From: Soonwooa sp.
GTDB lineage: Bacteria > Bacteroidota > Bacteroidia > Flavobacteriales > Weeksellaceae
NCBI RefSeq assembly: GCF_030151385.1
Contig: NZ_JASLDS010000071.1
Span: forward strand, 29,420 to 93,419
Length of the DNA stretch: 64,000 nt
Direction of reading: 5' to 3'
How positions within the stretch are numbered: the stretch's first letter is position 1; every line of letters starts with the position of its first letter. This document shows, one piece after another, positions 7,268-15,353 of this stretch. Under the pieces are notes generated by a model. It was not told the origin of the DNA, ran no database searches, and saw only the letters and a list, made by a program, of their open reading frames with translations. A program made the position numbers and the translations under genes.

Positions 7268-9907
7268 TTATTTCCATTCGGTGATTATTTGGGATTGGTT
7301 TTCGAATTGGTTAAAGTAAGCGTTGAATCGTGCTTTTACCAATTCTTTTCGGCCTTCAAGATTCCAAGAAAGATATAAGACATTGACACCAATTTGTGTT
7401 TCCCAAAGTGAAGAAAATCTTTGCGCTTGATTTTTAGTTTTACTAAAAATTTGTGGAACATTAAAATAATTGTGCACTGTACGACCTTTCCAAAGTTTGT
7501 CTTCGGTTTTAATAAAATATTTCGGCGAATCGATGGCAGAAAAAACTTCATTAATTGCGCTAAAAAACACCGAATTTTCGTTGCTATTGGCGTTTTCTAG
7601 ATAACAGCTAACTTGTCCGTTTTTCATTTCAGTTATAAGATCTGCTCCTTTGGAAGTTACCAGTTTTTCCTCTTTTAAAAGTTCAAAAACGACCTCACAG
7701 ATTTTTGAAAAAAAGCTGATTGGTTCTTTATAAAGATACCAAAGCTTAAAAGATTTGTAAAGCGGTTTAGCAAACATTAAAGCGCCAATCGCTGTGAAAA
7801 TCCAACCCAAATGGAAGACACTCCAGATGTTTTGAGTTCCCAAAAAATTCTTGAGCATCACCAAAATACCTTGCCAACTAAAGCTCGCGATTCCCAAAGT
7901 CAACATTGCAAAAACATTACGAACGGATTTGTCAAAATAAAACCGTTTGGTCTTTTTGGCTTTAAAAACCTCTTCTGGAATCGCAAATTCGTCAAGCATT
8001 TGATGGCCGTTCGATATTGCTTTTTCCCACTTTTCCAAAAGCGAATAACGTTGTGTCGCTAGTGCTTTGCTTGCTTGATTTGTCATTTCAATTTTATCAA
8101 GCGCAAAACTGTTTACTGGAAGATGTAATCTAGAAAAATTATTAGAAATCAAATCATTATTATAATCTACTCCAACAAAAGCTTTAAAACGTCTCTGCAT
8201 CATCGTCATATCATTTCCGCCATTTTCGCCAAGTGGATTAACGCTCACCAAATGCCAAACATTACTGGTTTTTGTCAAGTTGCTGGCAGGAAGTCGTAAC
8301 GCCCGACCGCGCATCTGATTGGACAAAACAAAAGATCCGACAAAGCTTGCAAGAATAATCGAATTAATGCAAGGCGCATCCCAACCTTCTCCCAGCAAAG
8401 CTTTGGTGCCGATAATCGTTTGAAAATATCCTTCTTCAAATAGCTCAGTGATAATGCCGACCAATTTATTCTGAAAGCTGTCCGAAACATTGATTAACAC
8501 GAAATTTTCATCATAAGTGAGTTTTTCGAGTTTTAAATTAACAATATTTTGGTCCGCACATTTTTTGAGAAAAGCCTCTTCCACAGATTTTGGTAAAACC
8601 ACCAAACTTCCTGTGAGAACAGCCATTTTGAAACCTGCTAAATCTTTGCGACGCAAACTTTCGAAAATTGAAAACACGCCAATCCTATTAAGGACGATAT
8701 TGTTTTGCGAAGATGTACTGATAAATTCTTTTCTGATGTAATCTGTCAAAATCACCAAACGCAGATTTTCCTTTAACGAAGAAAATTCCAATTCCGTAAT
8801 AGCGATAATACTTTCCAACTTATTAATGCTTTGCGCAAGTAGACTGTCGACTTCATTATTAAGTCTAAAATTTATCGTTTGTTCGCCCAAAACACCAGCG
8901 CTTCTAAGATTCTGAATCCATTGCTTTTTTTGCTTTTCGTTGACATAATTTTCGTAGTCAGAAGTCAGAAGTAATTTCGTCAAGAGAAGACTCAACCAAC
9001 CAGGTGTCAAATCCGGAATACTATCGGCATTGGCGCCAATCACTTCAAAATGCTCAAGTGGAAACTGGAAATTTTTGAACTTTAAAAAAATAATAACCGC
9101 CGAATAAAAACTAAAATCCTGAAATATTTTTTGTTCATTTTCTTGAGGCGATTTAACAATACTTAAATTCGTTAGAAGCTCATACAGCTCATTATCATTG
9201 ATAAAATCGTTAAAAACTTGGTTGGATTTTTCTTTTATTTTTTCAATGCTTTCATATTCTGTTCGGCTCGGAAAGTTGTAATAGACAAAATCCTGATGCG
9301 CGCACAAGCTTTTTTCCTTAACCAATTCTGGAACACTAATCTCCGCATCCACAGTGCCGTTAAGTGTTATATAATTCAGCCATTCGGCGTAGGCGCTGTC
9401 ATAAGGCGGCGTTGCTGTCAACGAAATATTAACGATTTCGAAATGGCTTTGCAATTGTGCTAAACTCCGATACCATTCTTTTTTAAGATGGTGGGCTTCG
9501 TCCAAAACCAAACAAGAAAACTTAACCTCTTTCATGGATTTTATTAAAGCATTAAAACGCTTTGGATCTTTCTCTACAGCATTTAGCGCTTGATAAGTAT
9601 CGATTGTAAGAAAACTAGGTTTATTGACATCCAAAGAAATCCAATCTGGCTTTTCTTTTAAATCTAAAAACAAGGTCAGAAAACGATCAAGCCATTGATT
9701 TTTAATGGTATTGGTCGGCGCCAGAATTAGTGTTGGCTTGTTAATTCGAAGTAACATTTCGAGTCCCAGCACAGTTTTGCCAGAGCCTGGCGGCGCAATA
9801 ATATATACCTGATTATCTTGCAAATAGCTTTCAAAATTTTCTAAAAGCCTTTGCTGATAATCGCGCCATGGATATCTAAAACTGATGTTTTCTGGGAAAC
9901 CGGTCAT
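7268..9907 (-). CDS. superfamily 2 DEAD/DEAH-type helicase with a C-terminal hydrophobic segment
   Basis: This 879-residue protein has the SF2 motifs in order: Walker A PPGSGKT (residues 39-45), a TPTNT-like motif Ia (LILAPTNT), DEAH in LVLDEAHH near residue 135, SLTATPP (motif III), and in the second RecA domain TIIGTKALLGEGWDAP and QMRGRALR (motif VI). It is thus a complete ATPase of the DNA/RNA translocase type. Unusually, residues of about 660-715 contain two hydrophobic stretches (AMLTLGIASFSWQGILVML and HLGWIFTAIGALMFA) that look like membrane segments, followed by about 165 polar residues. Its start codon overlaps the tadA stop (ATGA), so it is translated from the same message. The cellular role is unknown; a stand-alone defence or RNA-processing helicase is possible. 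Confidence 0.8.
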   Translation of the reverse strand: MTGFPENISFRYPWRDYQQRLLENFESYLQDNQVYIIAPPGSGKTVLGLEMLLRINKPTLILAPTNTIKNQWLDRFLTLFLDLKEKPDWISLDVNKPSFLTIDTYQALNAVEKDPKRFNALIKSMKEVKFSCLVLDEAHHLKKEWYRSLAQLQSHFEIVNISLTATPPYDSAYAEWLNYITLNGTVDAEISVPELVKEKSLCAHQDFVYYNFPSRTEYESIEKIKEKSNQVFNDFINDNELYELLTNLSIVKSPQENEQKIFQDFSFYSAVIIFLKFKNFQFPLEHFEVIGANADSIPDLTPGWLSLLLTKLLLTSDYENYVNEKQKKQWIQNLRSAGVLGEQTINFRLNNEVDSLLAQSINKLESIIAITELEFSSLKENLRLVILTDYIRKEFISTSSQNNIVLNRIGVFSIFESLRRKDLAGFKMAVLTGSLVVLPKSVEEAFLKKCADQNIVNLKLEKLTYDENFVLINVSDSFQNKLVGIITELFEEGYFQTIIGTKALLGEGWDAPCINSIILASFVGSFVLSNQMRGRALRLPASNLTKTSNVWHLVSVNPLGENGGNDMTMMQRRFKAFVGVDYNNDLISNNFSRLHLPVNSFALDKIEMTNQASKALATQRYSLLEKWEKAISNGHQMLDEFAIPEEVFKAKKTKRFYFDKSVRNVFAMLTLGIASFSWQGILVMLKNFLGTQNIWSVFHLGWIFTAIGALMFAKPLYKSFKLWYLYKEPISFFSKICEVVFELLKEEKLVTSKGADLITEMKNGQVSCYLENANSNENSVFFSAINEVFSAIDSPKYFIKTEDKLWKGRTVHNYFNVPQIFSKTKNQAQRFSSLWETQIGVNVLYLSWNLEGRKELVKARFNAYFNQFENQSQIITEWK

Positions 9908-10335
9908 CTTTTGGATTTAAAAAAATCTTTGACAATCTGTGAGCATTGCTGCTCCAAAACGCCTATTTCGACTTCTGTTTTGGGATGTAGCGACAATCCT
10001 TTAGTGATGTAACCACGATGTTCGTCTCGAGCGCCAATAACAACTTTGGAAATTTGTGACCACGTCAGCGCACCAGCACACATCACGCAAGGCTCCAAAG
10101 TCACGTAAAGCGTACAATTTTGCAAATATTTACCACCCAAATAATTGGCAGCAGAAGTAATCGCTTGCATTTCGGCATGTGCCGTAACATCGTTAAGTGC
10201 TTCCGTCAAATTATGCGATTTTGCAATCACACGATTATTGGAAACAATGATGCAACCAATTGGCACTTCGTCTCTTTCGTAAGCTGCTTCTGCCTCTTGA
10301 TAGGCCATCTTCATAAAATATTCGTCGGTAAACAT
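9904..10335 (-). CDS. tadA: tRNA-adenosine(34) deaminase
   Basis: The 143-residue protein has the cytidine-deaminase fold zinc motifs HAE (residues 53-55) and PCVMC (82-86), followed by AGALTWSQI as in TadA. The enzyme converts adenosine 34 to inosine in the anticodon of tRNA-Arg(ACG) and is usually essential. Length and motif spacing are normal. The last four bases overlap the helicase start (ATGA), which implies translational coupling. A guanine deaminase or other paralogue is less likely given the PCVMCAGA motif. Confidence 0.88.
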   Translation of the reverse strand: MFTDEYFMKMAYQEAEAAYERDEVPIGCIIVSNNRVIAKSHNLTEALNDVTAHAEMQAITSAANYLGGKYLQNCTLYVTLEPCVMCAGALTWSQISKVVIGARDEHRGYITKGLSLHPKTEVEIGVLEQQCSQIVKDFFKSKR

Positions 10336-10371
10336 ATTTTTAAACTAGCTAAATTTTGGTTAAATAAAGTT

Positions 10372-10995
10372 TTAATTTTTAGCGATTGTAATCGGAATCG
10401 AATAATAAGAACGAACAGGAAAACCGTTAATGTAAGCTGGCGAAAACTTGTCAGGAAGTAGATACAAAACGATTTCGCCTTGACGGTTAAAACTTGGACT
10501 GCTACCATCTGCTTTCACTTGGCTAATACTGCCATCGCGCTCTACCACAAATTGCACTTTGGTTGTTAGCTTTTCGTTATCTTCAAAATTGACATTTTCG
10601 GTATAGATATTTTCCGAAACAAAACTTCGCACGGCATCAATACCACCTGGATATACGGCTTGCGCATCTTTTTGGTAAGCGACTTTTTGAGAATCGTTAT
10701 TAACTTGTTTAGAAATTTTTGAAAGATCTTCAAGGTTTTTAACTTTTACCAAAGTCCCTACGAAGGCAGAATTTTCGACGCTATCAAGTTTTTTGAAAAA
10801 TGAAATTCGTTGCGAGTTAAGCAGCTCAGCCATGTGAGCATCTGTTAATTGGTTTTGACGTTTGCTAAATTCCATATCCAACAAAACACGGTGTTGTTGA
10901 AACTTTTCTTTAACTTGTCTAAACTCTGGATTGACTTGACTTTTCACCAATAAAAAACTGAACGAAAAGAAAACTAACATCATAATTTTGTACAT
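10372..10995 (-). CDS. exported protein with a TonB C-terminal-like domain
   Basis: I place the start at the ATG at 10995 (207 residues) because it directly precedes a signal peptide (MYKIMMLVFFSFSFLLVKSQ), and a -7 box lies just upstream at 11014-11022, inside the longer open frame. The middle (residues of about 25-110) is charged and probably helical. The C-terminal 100 residues (YPGGIDAVRSFV, VQFVVERDGSISQVKADG, FSPAYINGFPVRSYYSIPITI) resemble the beta-alpha-beta C-terminal domain of TonB. True TonB has an N-terminal membrane anchor and a Pro-rich linker, which are missing here. A role in energy transduction is therefore unproven. Confidence 0.7.
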   Translation of the reverse strand: MYKIMMLVFFSFSFLLVKSQVNPEFRQVKEKFQQHRVLLDMEFSKRQNQLTDAHMAELLNSQRISFFKKLDSVENSAFVGTLVKVKNLEDLSKISKQVNNDSQKVAYQKDAQAVYPGGIDAVRSFVSENIYTENVNFEDNEKLTTKVQFVVERDGSISQVKADGSSPSFNRQGEIVLYLLPDKFSPAYINGFPVRSYYSIPITIAKN

Positions 10996-11013
10996 CCTCA
11001 ATATTCTAATCTT

Positions 11014-11022
11014 GTAAAAATA
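11014..11022 (-). promoter_or_regulatory. -7 promoter box for the TonB-C-like gene
   Basis: On the minus strand this reads TATTTTTAC, a near match to TAnnTTTG. It lies about 19 bp before the ATG at 10995 and supports that start over the one at 11031. Confidence 0.45.
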
Positions 11023-11096
11023 CAGAATCAAAATCTGAAAACTCTAATTTTATTTTCATAATATTACAAAACAAGGATTCCAAAACTGCAACAAGT

Positions 11097-11906
11097 ATGA
11101 CTACTAAATCAACATTTTTTATTTGTTCTGCAATGATGCTTGCAGCCATAAGTCTTACGAGTTGTAAAAAAGAAAGTTCTTTTGCCGACGACATCGAGTT
11201 GACTTTTCCAAAAAACGATACTTTGACTTATCAAAAATTCAATGAAGGTATCGATGAATCTGGAACCTCGATTCTGTATATTGGTGCAGAACAAAAATCA
11301 ATTCCTATCCGATATTATCAGACTACAATTGAACCGCCTCCCGCTCCGCCAGACTACAAATTTTCCAAAGAAGAGTTGGAATTAAATGAAAAAAGAGGAA
11401 AACAGATGGCAAATATTTTTTATCCAAAGAATGATTTTGTAAAATATAGTGATCGATCAGTTGGCTGGGATTCTTTAAGTTCCAAAAACATAGAAATTGT
11501 CGTAAAACCCAATGATACCATTCCTAAATACGCCTATAACTTCGAAACCGAAACAGTAAAAAAATATAAAGCCTTTCCTGTTTTCATTAAAAATATTTCT
11601 AATAAAACGCTAAAACTATCTATCAACAAATCTTTGGGTTTAGTGGTTAGAAATCTAAACAAAAAATGGCAATTACTCTGGAATGATAATGCTCCGCTAG
11701 GTTGTTTTGAGCCATTCGAAAATCATTGGTACATGGAATTAAAGCCAAGTGAAATAATGATATACAGTATCAATTTTTTAGAGGGAAAAGACAAAGCTGA
11801 TTGTAAAATATTGCTACCATTTAAATTGAAATCAAAAACTTTCCAAATGAATTACGACAAAAGCATCCTAAAAAAACAACGAAAAACTTACGAAATCGAA
11901 GATTAA
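11097..11906 (+). CDS. predicted lipoprotein of unknown function
   Basis: The 269-residue protein has a lipoprotein signal with lipobox LTSC (Cys23) followed by KKESS. The remainder is polar, with a Pro-rich patch (EPPPAPPDYKF) near residue 80 and a C-terminal half that could be a beta-sandwich. I do not recognise a family. It is divergently transcribed from the TonB-C-like gene and convergent with lepA, so its context gives little functional information. Confidence 0.65.
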   Translation: MTTKSTFFICSAMMLAAISLTSCKKESSFADDIELTFPKNDTLTYQKFNEGIDESGTSILYIGAEQKSIPIRYYQTTIEPPPAPPDYKFSKEELELNEKRGKQMANIFYPKNDFVKYSDRSVGWDSLSSKNIEIVVKPNDTIPKYAYNFETETVKKYKAFPVFIKNISNKTLKLSINKSLGLVVRNLNKKWQLLWNDNAPLGCFEPFENHWYMELKPSEIMIYSINFLEGKDKADCKILLPFKLKSKTFQMNYDKSILKKQRKTYEIED

Positions 11907-11910
11907 AAAA

Positions 11911-11934
11911 AAGCCGCTCCAACTGGAACGGCTT
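11911..11934. terminator. bidirectional terminator between the lipoprotein gene and lepA
   Basis: AAGCCG and CGGCTT enclose TCC/GGA pairs with one mismatch and a 4-nt loop. The plus strand has an A-run before it, which is a strong U-tract for lepA on the minus strand, and a shorter TTT after it. Confidence 0.7.
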
Positions 11935-11954
11935 TCATATTATGTATAAAAAAA

Positions 11955-13751
11955 TTAATCATTCAGTTTCAAAACTGCCATAAATGCAGATTGAGGAACT
12001 TCTACACGACCAATTTGTTTCATTTTCTTTTTACCTTCTTTTTGTTTTTCAAGAAGTTTACGCTTTCTGGAAATATCTCCACCATAACATTTTGCGGTAA
12101 CGTCTTTTCTTAAAGCTTTAATGGTTTCTCTCGCAATAATTTTTGCTCCCAAAGCTGCTTGAACTGCAATGTCGAATTGCTGTCTTGGAATCAACTCACG
12201 CAACTTTTCACACATTCTTTTACCAATATAATAGGCATTAGAATCGTGAATCAATGACGATAATGCATCTACCATATCACCATTAATAAGGATATCCATT
12301 TTCACCAACTTTGACGCACGGAAACCAATTGGATGATAATCGAAAGAGGCATAACCTTTAGAAATTGATTTTAATCTATCATAAAAATCGAAAACAACTT
12401 CTGCCAACGGCATATTGAAAATTAATTCAACTCTATCTGCTGTCAAATAACTTTGGTTAACGATTTCGCCACGTTTTTCAATACAAAGTGTCATTACTGA
12501 GCCAACGAAATCGGATTTTGTAATGATAGAAGCTTTAATATAAGGCTCTTCCACTCTGTCCATTGTCATTGGGTCCATCATTTCGGATGGGTTGTTAATC
12601 AAAATAGGAACTTCTGGTTCTTTTTTTGTGTAACCGTGGTAAGATACGTTAGGAACAGTTGTGATAACGTTCATGTTGAACTCTCTATCCAAACGCTCTT
12701 GTACAATTTCCATGTGCAACATTCCCAAGAATCCGCAGCGGAAACCAAATCCTAAAGCTGCAGAACTTTCTGGCTCGAAAACCAAAGAAGCATCATTCAA
12801 ACGAAGTTTTTCTAATGAAAATCTTAATTCTTCAAAATCCTCAGACTCGATTGGATAAATACCTGCAAAAACCATTGGTTTTACTTCTTCGAAACCGTCA
12901 ATTGCAGCTGCAGCAGGGTTTTCAGTAGCCGTAATTGTATCACCTACTTTTACTTCGCGAGCATCTTTAATCCCTGAAATAATATAACCAACATCGCCCG
13001 TTTTGATTTCTTGTTTAGGCGCTTGTTTAAGTTTCAAAGTTCCTACTTCATCGGCATCATAGGTTTTTCCAGTTGCCATGAATTTTACTTTTTGACCTTT
13101 TTTAATGCTTCCGTTAACCACTTTGAAGTAAGCTTCAATTCCACGGAAAGGATTATAAACAGAGTCAAAAATCAAAGCTTGAAGCGGCGCATCTGGCTCT
13201 CCAACTGGTGCTGGAATTCTTGCAACGATTTGCTCCAAAAGATTGTGAACACCTTCTCCTGTTTTACCAGAAACTCTAAGAACGTCTTCATATTCGCAAC
13301 CAATTAAATTCATGATTTCATCGGTAACTTCCTCTGGATTTGCAGATGGCAAATCGATTTTATTAAGAATCGGAATAATCGTTAAATCGTTTTCTAAAGC
13401 CAAATAAAGGTTAGAAATGGTTTGCGCTTGAATGCTTTGTGCTGCATCAACAATTAGCAAAGCACCTTCACAAGCCGCGATAGAACGAGAAACTTCGTAA
13501 GAAAAATCTACGTGTCCAGGTGTGTCGATAAGATTCAGAACATATTTTTCACCATTCAATTCGTAATCCATTTGGATAGCGTGAGACTTAATAGTGATTC
13601 CACGTTCTTTTTCCAAATCCATATCATCCAAAGTCTGAGATTGCAGCTCTCTCTGGGTAACAGTATTGGTATATTCTAAAAGTCTGTCTGCCAATGTACT
13701 TTTACCGTGGTCGATATGTGCAATGATACAGAAGTTTCTTATGTTTTTCAT
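11955..13751 (-). CDS. lepA: elongation factor 4 (back-translocating GTPase)
   Basis: The 598-residue length is typical for LepA. The N-terminal GTPase has AHIDHGKSTLADR (G1), RGITIKSH (G2), DTPGHVDF (G3) and NKIDLPSA (G4). The C-terminal domain has the LepA-specific stretch of basic residues (GGDISRKRKLLEKQKEGKKKMK) that enters the peptidyl-transferase centre. The protein binds ribosomes and affects translocation and initiation; it is conserved but usually dispensable. It is a single gene with its own -7 box just upstream. Confidence 0.96.
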   Translation of the reverse strand: MKNIRNFCIIAHIDHGKSTLADRLLEYTNTVTQRELQSQTLDDMDLEKERGITIKSHAIQMDYELNGEKYVLNLIDTPGHVDFSYEVSRSIAACEGALLIVDAAQSIQAQTISNLYLALENDLTIIPILNKIDLPSANPEEVTDEIMNLIGCEYEDVLRVSGKTGEGVHNLLEQIVARIPAPVGEPDAPLQALIFDSVYNPFRGIEAYFKVVNGSIKKGQKVKFMATGKTYDADEVGTLKLKQAPKQEIKTGDVGYIISGIKDAREVKVGDTITATENPAAAAIDGFEEVKPMVFAGIYPIESEDFEELRFSLEKLRLNDASLVFEPESSAALGFGFRCGFLGMLHMEIVQERLDREFNMNVITTVPNVSYHGYTKKEPEVPILINNPSEMMDPMTMDRVEEPYIKASIITKSDFVGSVMTLCIEKRGEIVNQSYLTADRVELIFNMPLAEVVFDFYDRLKSISKGYASFDYHPIGFRASKLVKMDILINGDMVDALSSLIHDSNAYYIGKRMCEKLRELIPRQQFDIAVQAALGAKIIARETIKALRKDVTAKCYGGDISRKRKLLEKQKEGKKKMKQIGRVEVPQSAFMAVLKLND

Positions 13752-14090
13752 TTATAATTCTTGTAATTTGCAAAAATACATTTTTTTTAGTTTTATTACT
13801 ATTACCCATCATGCATTTAGGCTTTGAATTTCATAAACTAAGTGTTAACGCCTTTGTTTGCCTTAAATATTTACATAATTATACTATTAAACTTTGTTTA
13901 GCATTGCGATAATTTCAAACGCAAAGCTAGACAAGGAATAACATTTAGCTAATATGTTTTTAAGATTGGCAAAGGCACTTCGTTTATCAAATGAAACACA
14001 AACAATTGTTTATCTATCATTTGTATTTAGCTACCTAGATATCCAATAGCTAACTTATTGTATAACCTAGATTATTAAATTATCCGAAAT
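13752..14090. other. AT-rich intergenic region upstream of lepA and the repeat
   Basis: Apart from the lepA promoter at its left end I see no gene, tRNA or clear hairpin in these 340 bp. Short frames here have no homology that I recognise. Confidence 0.5.
13771..13778 (-). promoter_or_regulatory. -7 promoter box for lepA
   Basis: The minus strand reads TATTTTTG, a full match to TAnnTTTG, 20 bp before the lepA ATG. Confidence 0.55.
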
Positions 14091-14200
14091 CGCGGCCGGG
14101 ATAGAAGCGGCATCCTTTTTCCGGAGTGAGGCGGCGGAGCGCAGCGGAGCCGTCCGAGCGAAGGGAAAAGATATAGCGAATAGCCCGAATTGTCCGCCCA
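14091..14200 (+). repeat. dispersed structured element, copy A
   Basis: The element runs from GCGGCCGGGATAGAAGCGGC to GAATTGTCCGCCCA. It has an internal GC-rich core (GGCGGCGGAGCGCAGCGGAG) flanked by CTTTTTCC and GGGAAAAG, which can pair, and by CGGG and CCCG further out. The reverse copy at 62481-62575 differs from it at about five core positions by eye. It is in the lepA-sodA gap, upstream of the sodA promoter, and has far higher GC than its surroundings. Confidence 0.8.
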
Positions 14201-14279
14201 AATAAAAGTAATACATATAAACAATGTTAAAGATTTATAAAATTGACGGCTTTATTCGAGGCTTCGCATATTATTTGAT

Positions 14280-14287
14280 TAAATTTG
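14280..14287 (+). promoter_or_regulatory. -7 promoter box for superoxide dismutase
   Basis: TAAATTTG matches TAnnTTTG, 36 bp before the ATG at 14324. It lies 80 bp downstream of repeat copy A. Confidence 0.5.
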
Positions 14288-14323
14288 GAGAACAATTGAA
14301 CATTAACATAAAAAACAATTATT

Positions 14324-14920
14324 ATGGCTTTTGAATTACCAAAATTAGGTTACGCATATGATGCTCTAGAACCAAACATCGATGCAAAAACAATGGAGAT
14401 CCACTATACTAAACACCACCAAGCTTATGTTGATAATCTTAACAAAGCGATTGAAGGTACGGATCTAGAAGGTAAAACGATTGAGGAAATCTGCAAAATT
14501 GGCACCGACAAACCTGCAGTTAGAAATAATGGTGGTGGTCACTATAACCACTCGCTTTTTTGGGTAATTTTAACACCTGGAGGTAGCAAAGAGCCTGTTG
14601 GAAATGTAAAAGCTGCTATCGAAAATTATGGTGGTTTTGAAAAATTCAAAAATGATTTTTCTGAGGCTGCAAAAACAAGATTCGGGTCTGGATGGGCTTG
14701 GTTATGCAAAAAAGAAGATGGTAGCGTTGCTGTATGCTCAACACCAAACCAAGATAATCCACTAATGCCTGTTGCTGATTGCAAAGGTACGCCAGTGCTT
14801 GGTCTTGATGTTTGGGAGCACGCTTATTACCTACATTATCAAAACAGAAGACCTGACTATGTTGGTTCTTTCTTTGATGTTATCAACTGGGATAAAGTTG
14901 AGGAGCTTTTCAATAAATAA
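14324..14920 (+). CDS. Fe/Mn superoxide dismutase
   Basis: The 198-residue protein is a full-length, cytoplasmic (no signal peptide) iron/manganese superoxide dismutase that converts superoxide to hydrogen peroxide and oxygen. The metal ligands are visible: His27 in MEIHYTKHHQAY, His in GHYNHSLFW, and Asp and His in LDVWEHAYYLHYQNRR. GSGWAWL is also conserved. Whether it uses Fe, Mn or both cannot be settled from these motifs, so I give no sodA/sodB symbol. It is a single gene between its own -7 box and a strong terminator. Confidence 0.95.
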   Translation: MAFELPKLGYAYDALEPNIDAKTMEIHYTKHHQAYVDNLNKAIEGTDLEGKTIEEICKIGTDKPAVRNNGGGHYNHSLFWVILTPGGSKEPVGNVKAAIENYGGFEKFKNDFSEAAKTRFGSGWAWLCKKEDGSVAVCSTPNQDNPLMPVADCKGTPVLGLDVWEHAYYLHYQNRRPDYVGSFFDVINWDKVEELFNK

Positions 14921-14944
14921 GCTACAAACAATCTCTATTATATG

Positions 14945-14976
14945 ACGGCGGGCGACCATTAATGGTCGCCCGCCGT
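14945..14976. terminator. terminator after superoxide dismutase
   Basis: ACGGCGGGCGACCATT is followed directly by its exact reverse complement, giving a perfect 32-bp GC-rich palindrome with TTGTTTTT after it. It lies 25 bp after the stop codon. Confidence 0.85.
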
Positions 14977-15299
14977 TGTTTTTAATATTAACAATTGTTA
15001 ATCTGAAATCGTTTGTAATTTTAAATTGACATAAGAGATTGTTAATGTATTTTTTGAAAGCTGGGTTCAAATTTTGGGTTTCTAGTTAGAAGTTAGATGT
15101 TTTAATTACGCATTAAGATTAGTCGCTCTCAGCTTGGATTTTAAACTGGATTCAGATCATACTAGCATTGATACAAAAGCCATTTGTCAAAGTATAACAT
15201 TTTGTATTGTCCTAAATATTCCGTTTTGTACAGAGATGTTTTTAAAGAGGAGCAATTTGTTTTTGAAACAATTTCTTCTTTAAATCTAAAATAAAAAAA
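14977..15299. other. intergenic region between the dismutase and nuclease genes
   Basis: These 320 bp are AT-rich. The only notable structure is a perfect 16-bp palindrome ATTAACAATTGTTAAT at 14987-15002, just after the dismutase terminator. I see no gene or RNA. Confidence 0.5.
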
Positions 15300-15300
15300 G

Positions 15301-15325
15301 GGCGCCCAATCTCCGATTGGGCGCC
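15301..15325 (-). terminator. terminator of the secreted nuclease/phosphatase gene
   Basis: GGCGCCCAATC and GATTGGGCGCC form a perfect 11-bp stem with a 3-nt loop. On the minus strand it is followed by a T-run (the A-run at 15293-15299), 28 bp after the stop codon. Confidence 0.85.
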
Positions 15326-15353
15326 GCTATATTAAGTGTAATTTTTCTAACCT

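Noticed and set aside
7268..9907. Restriction or BREX-type defence system
   Set aside because: Only a helicase is present. No methylase, nuclease or other defence partner is adjacent, and its neighbour is tadA.
10995..11031. Longer N terminus of the TonB-C-like protein
   Set aside because: The 12 extra residues come before a complete signal peptide and overlap a promoter box.
14091..14200. tRNA gene in the GC-rich element
   Set aside because: I looked for acceptor, D, anticodon and T arms. The pairing seen is a nested long stem, and the T-arm consensus is missing.
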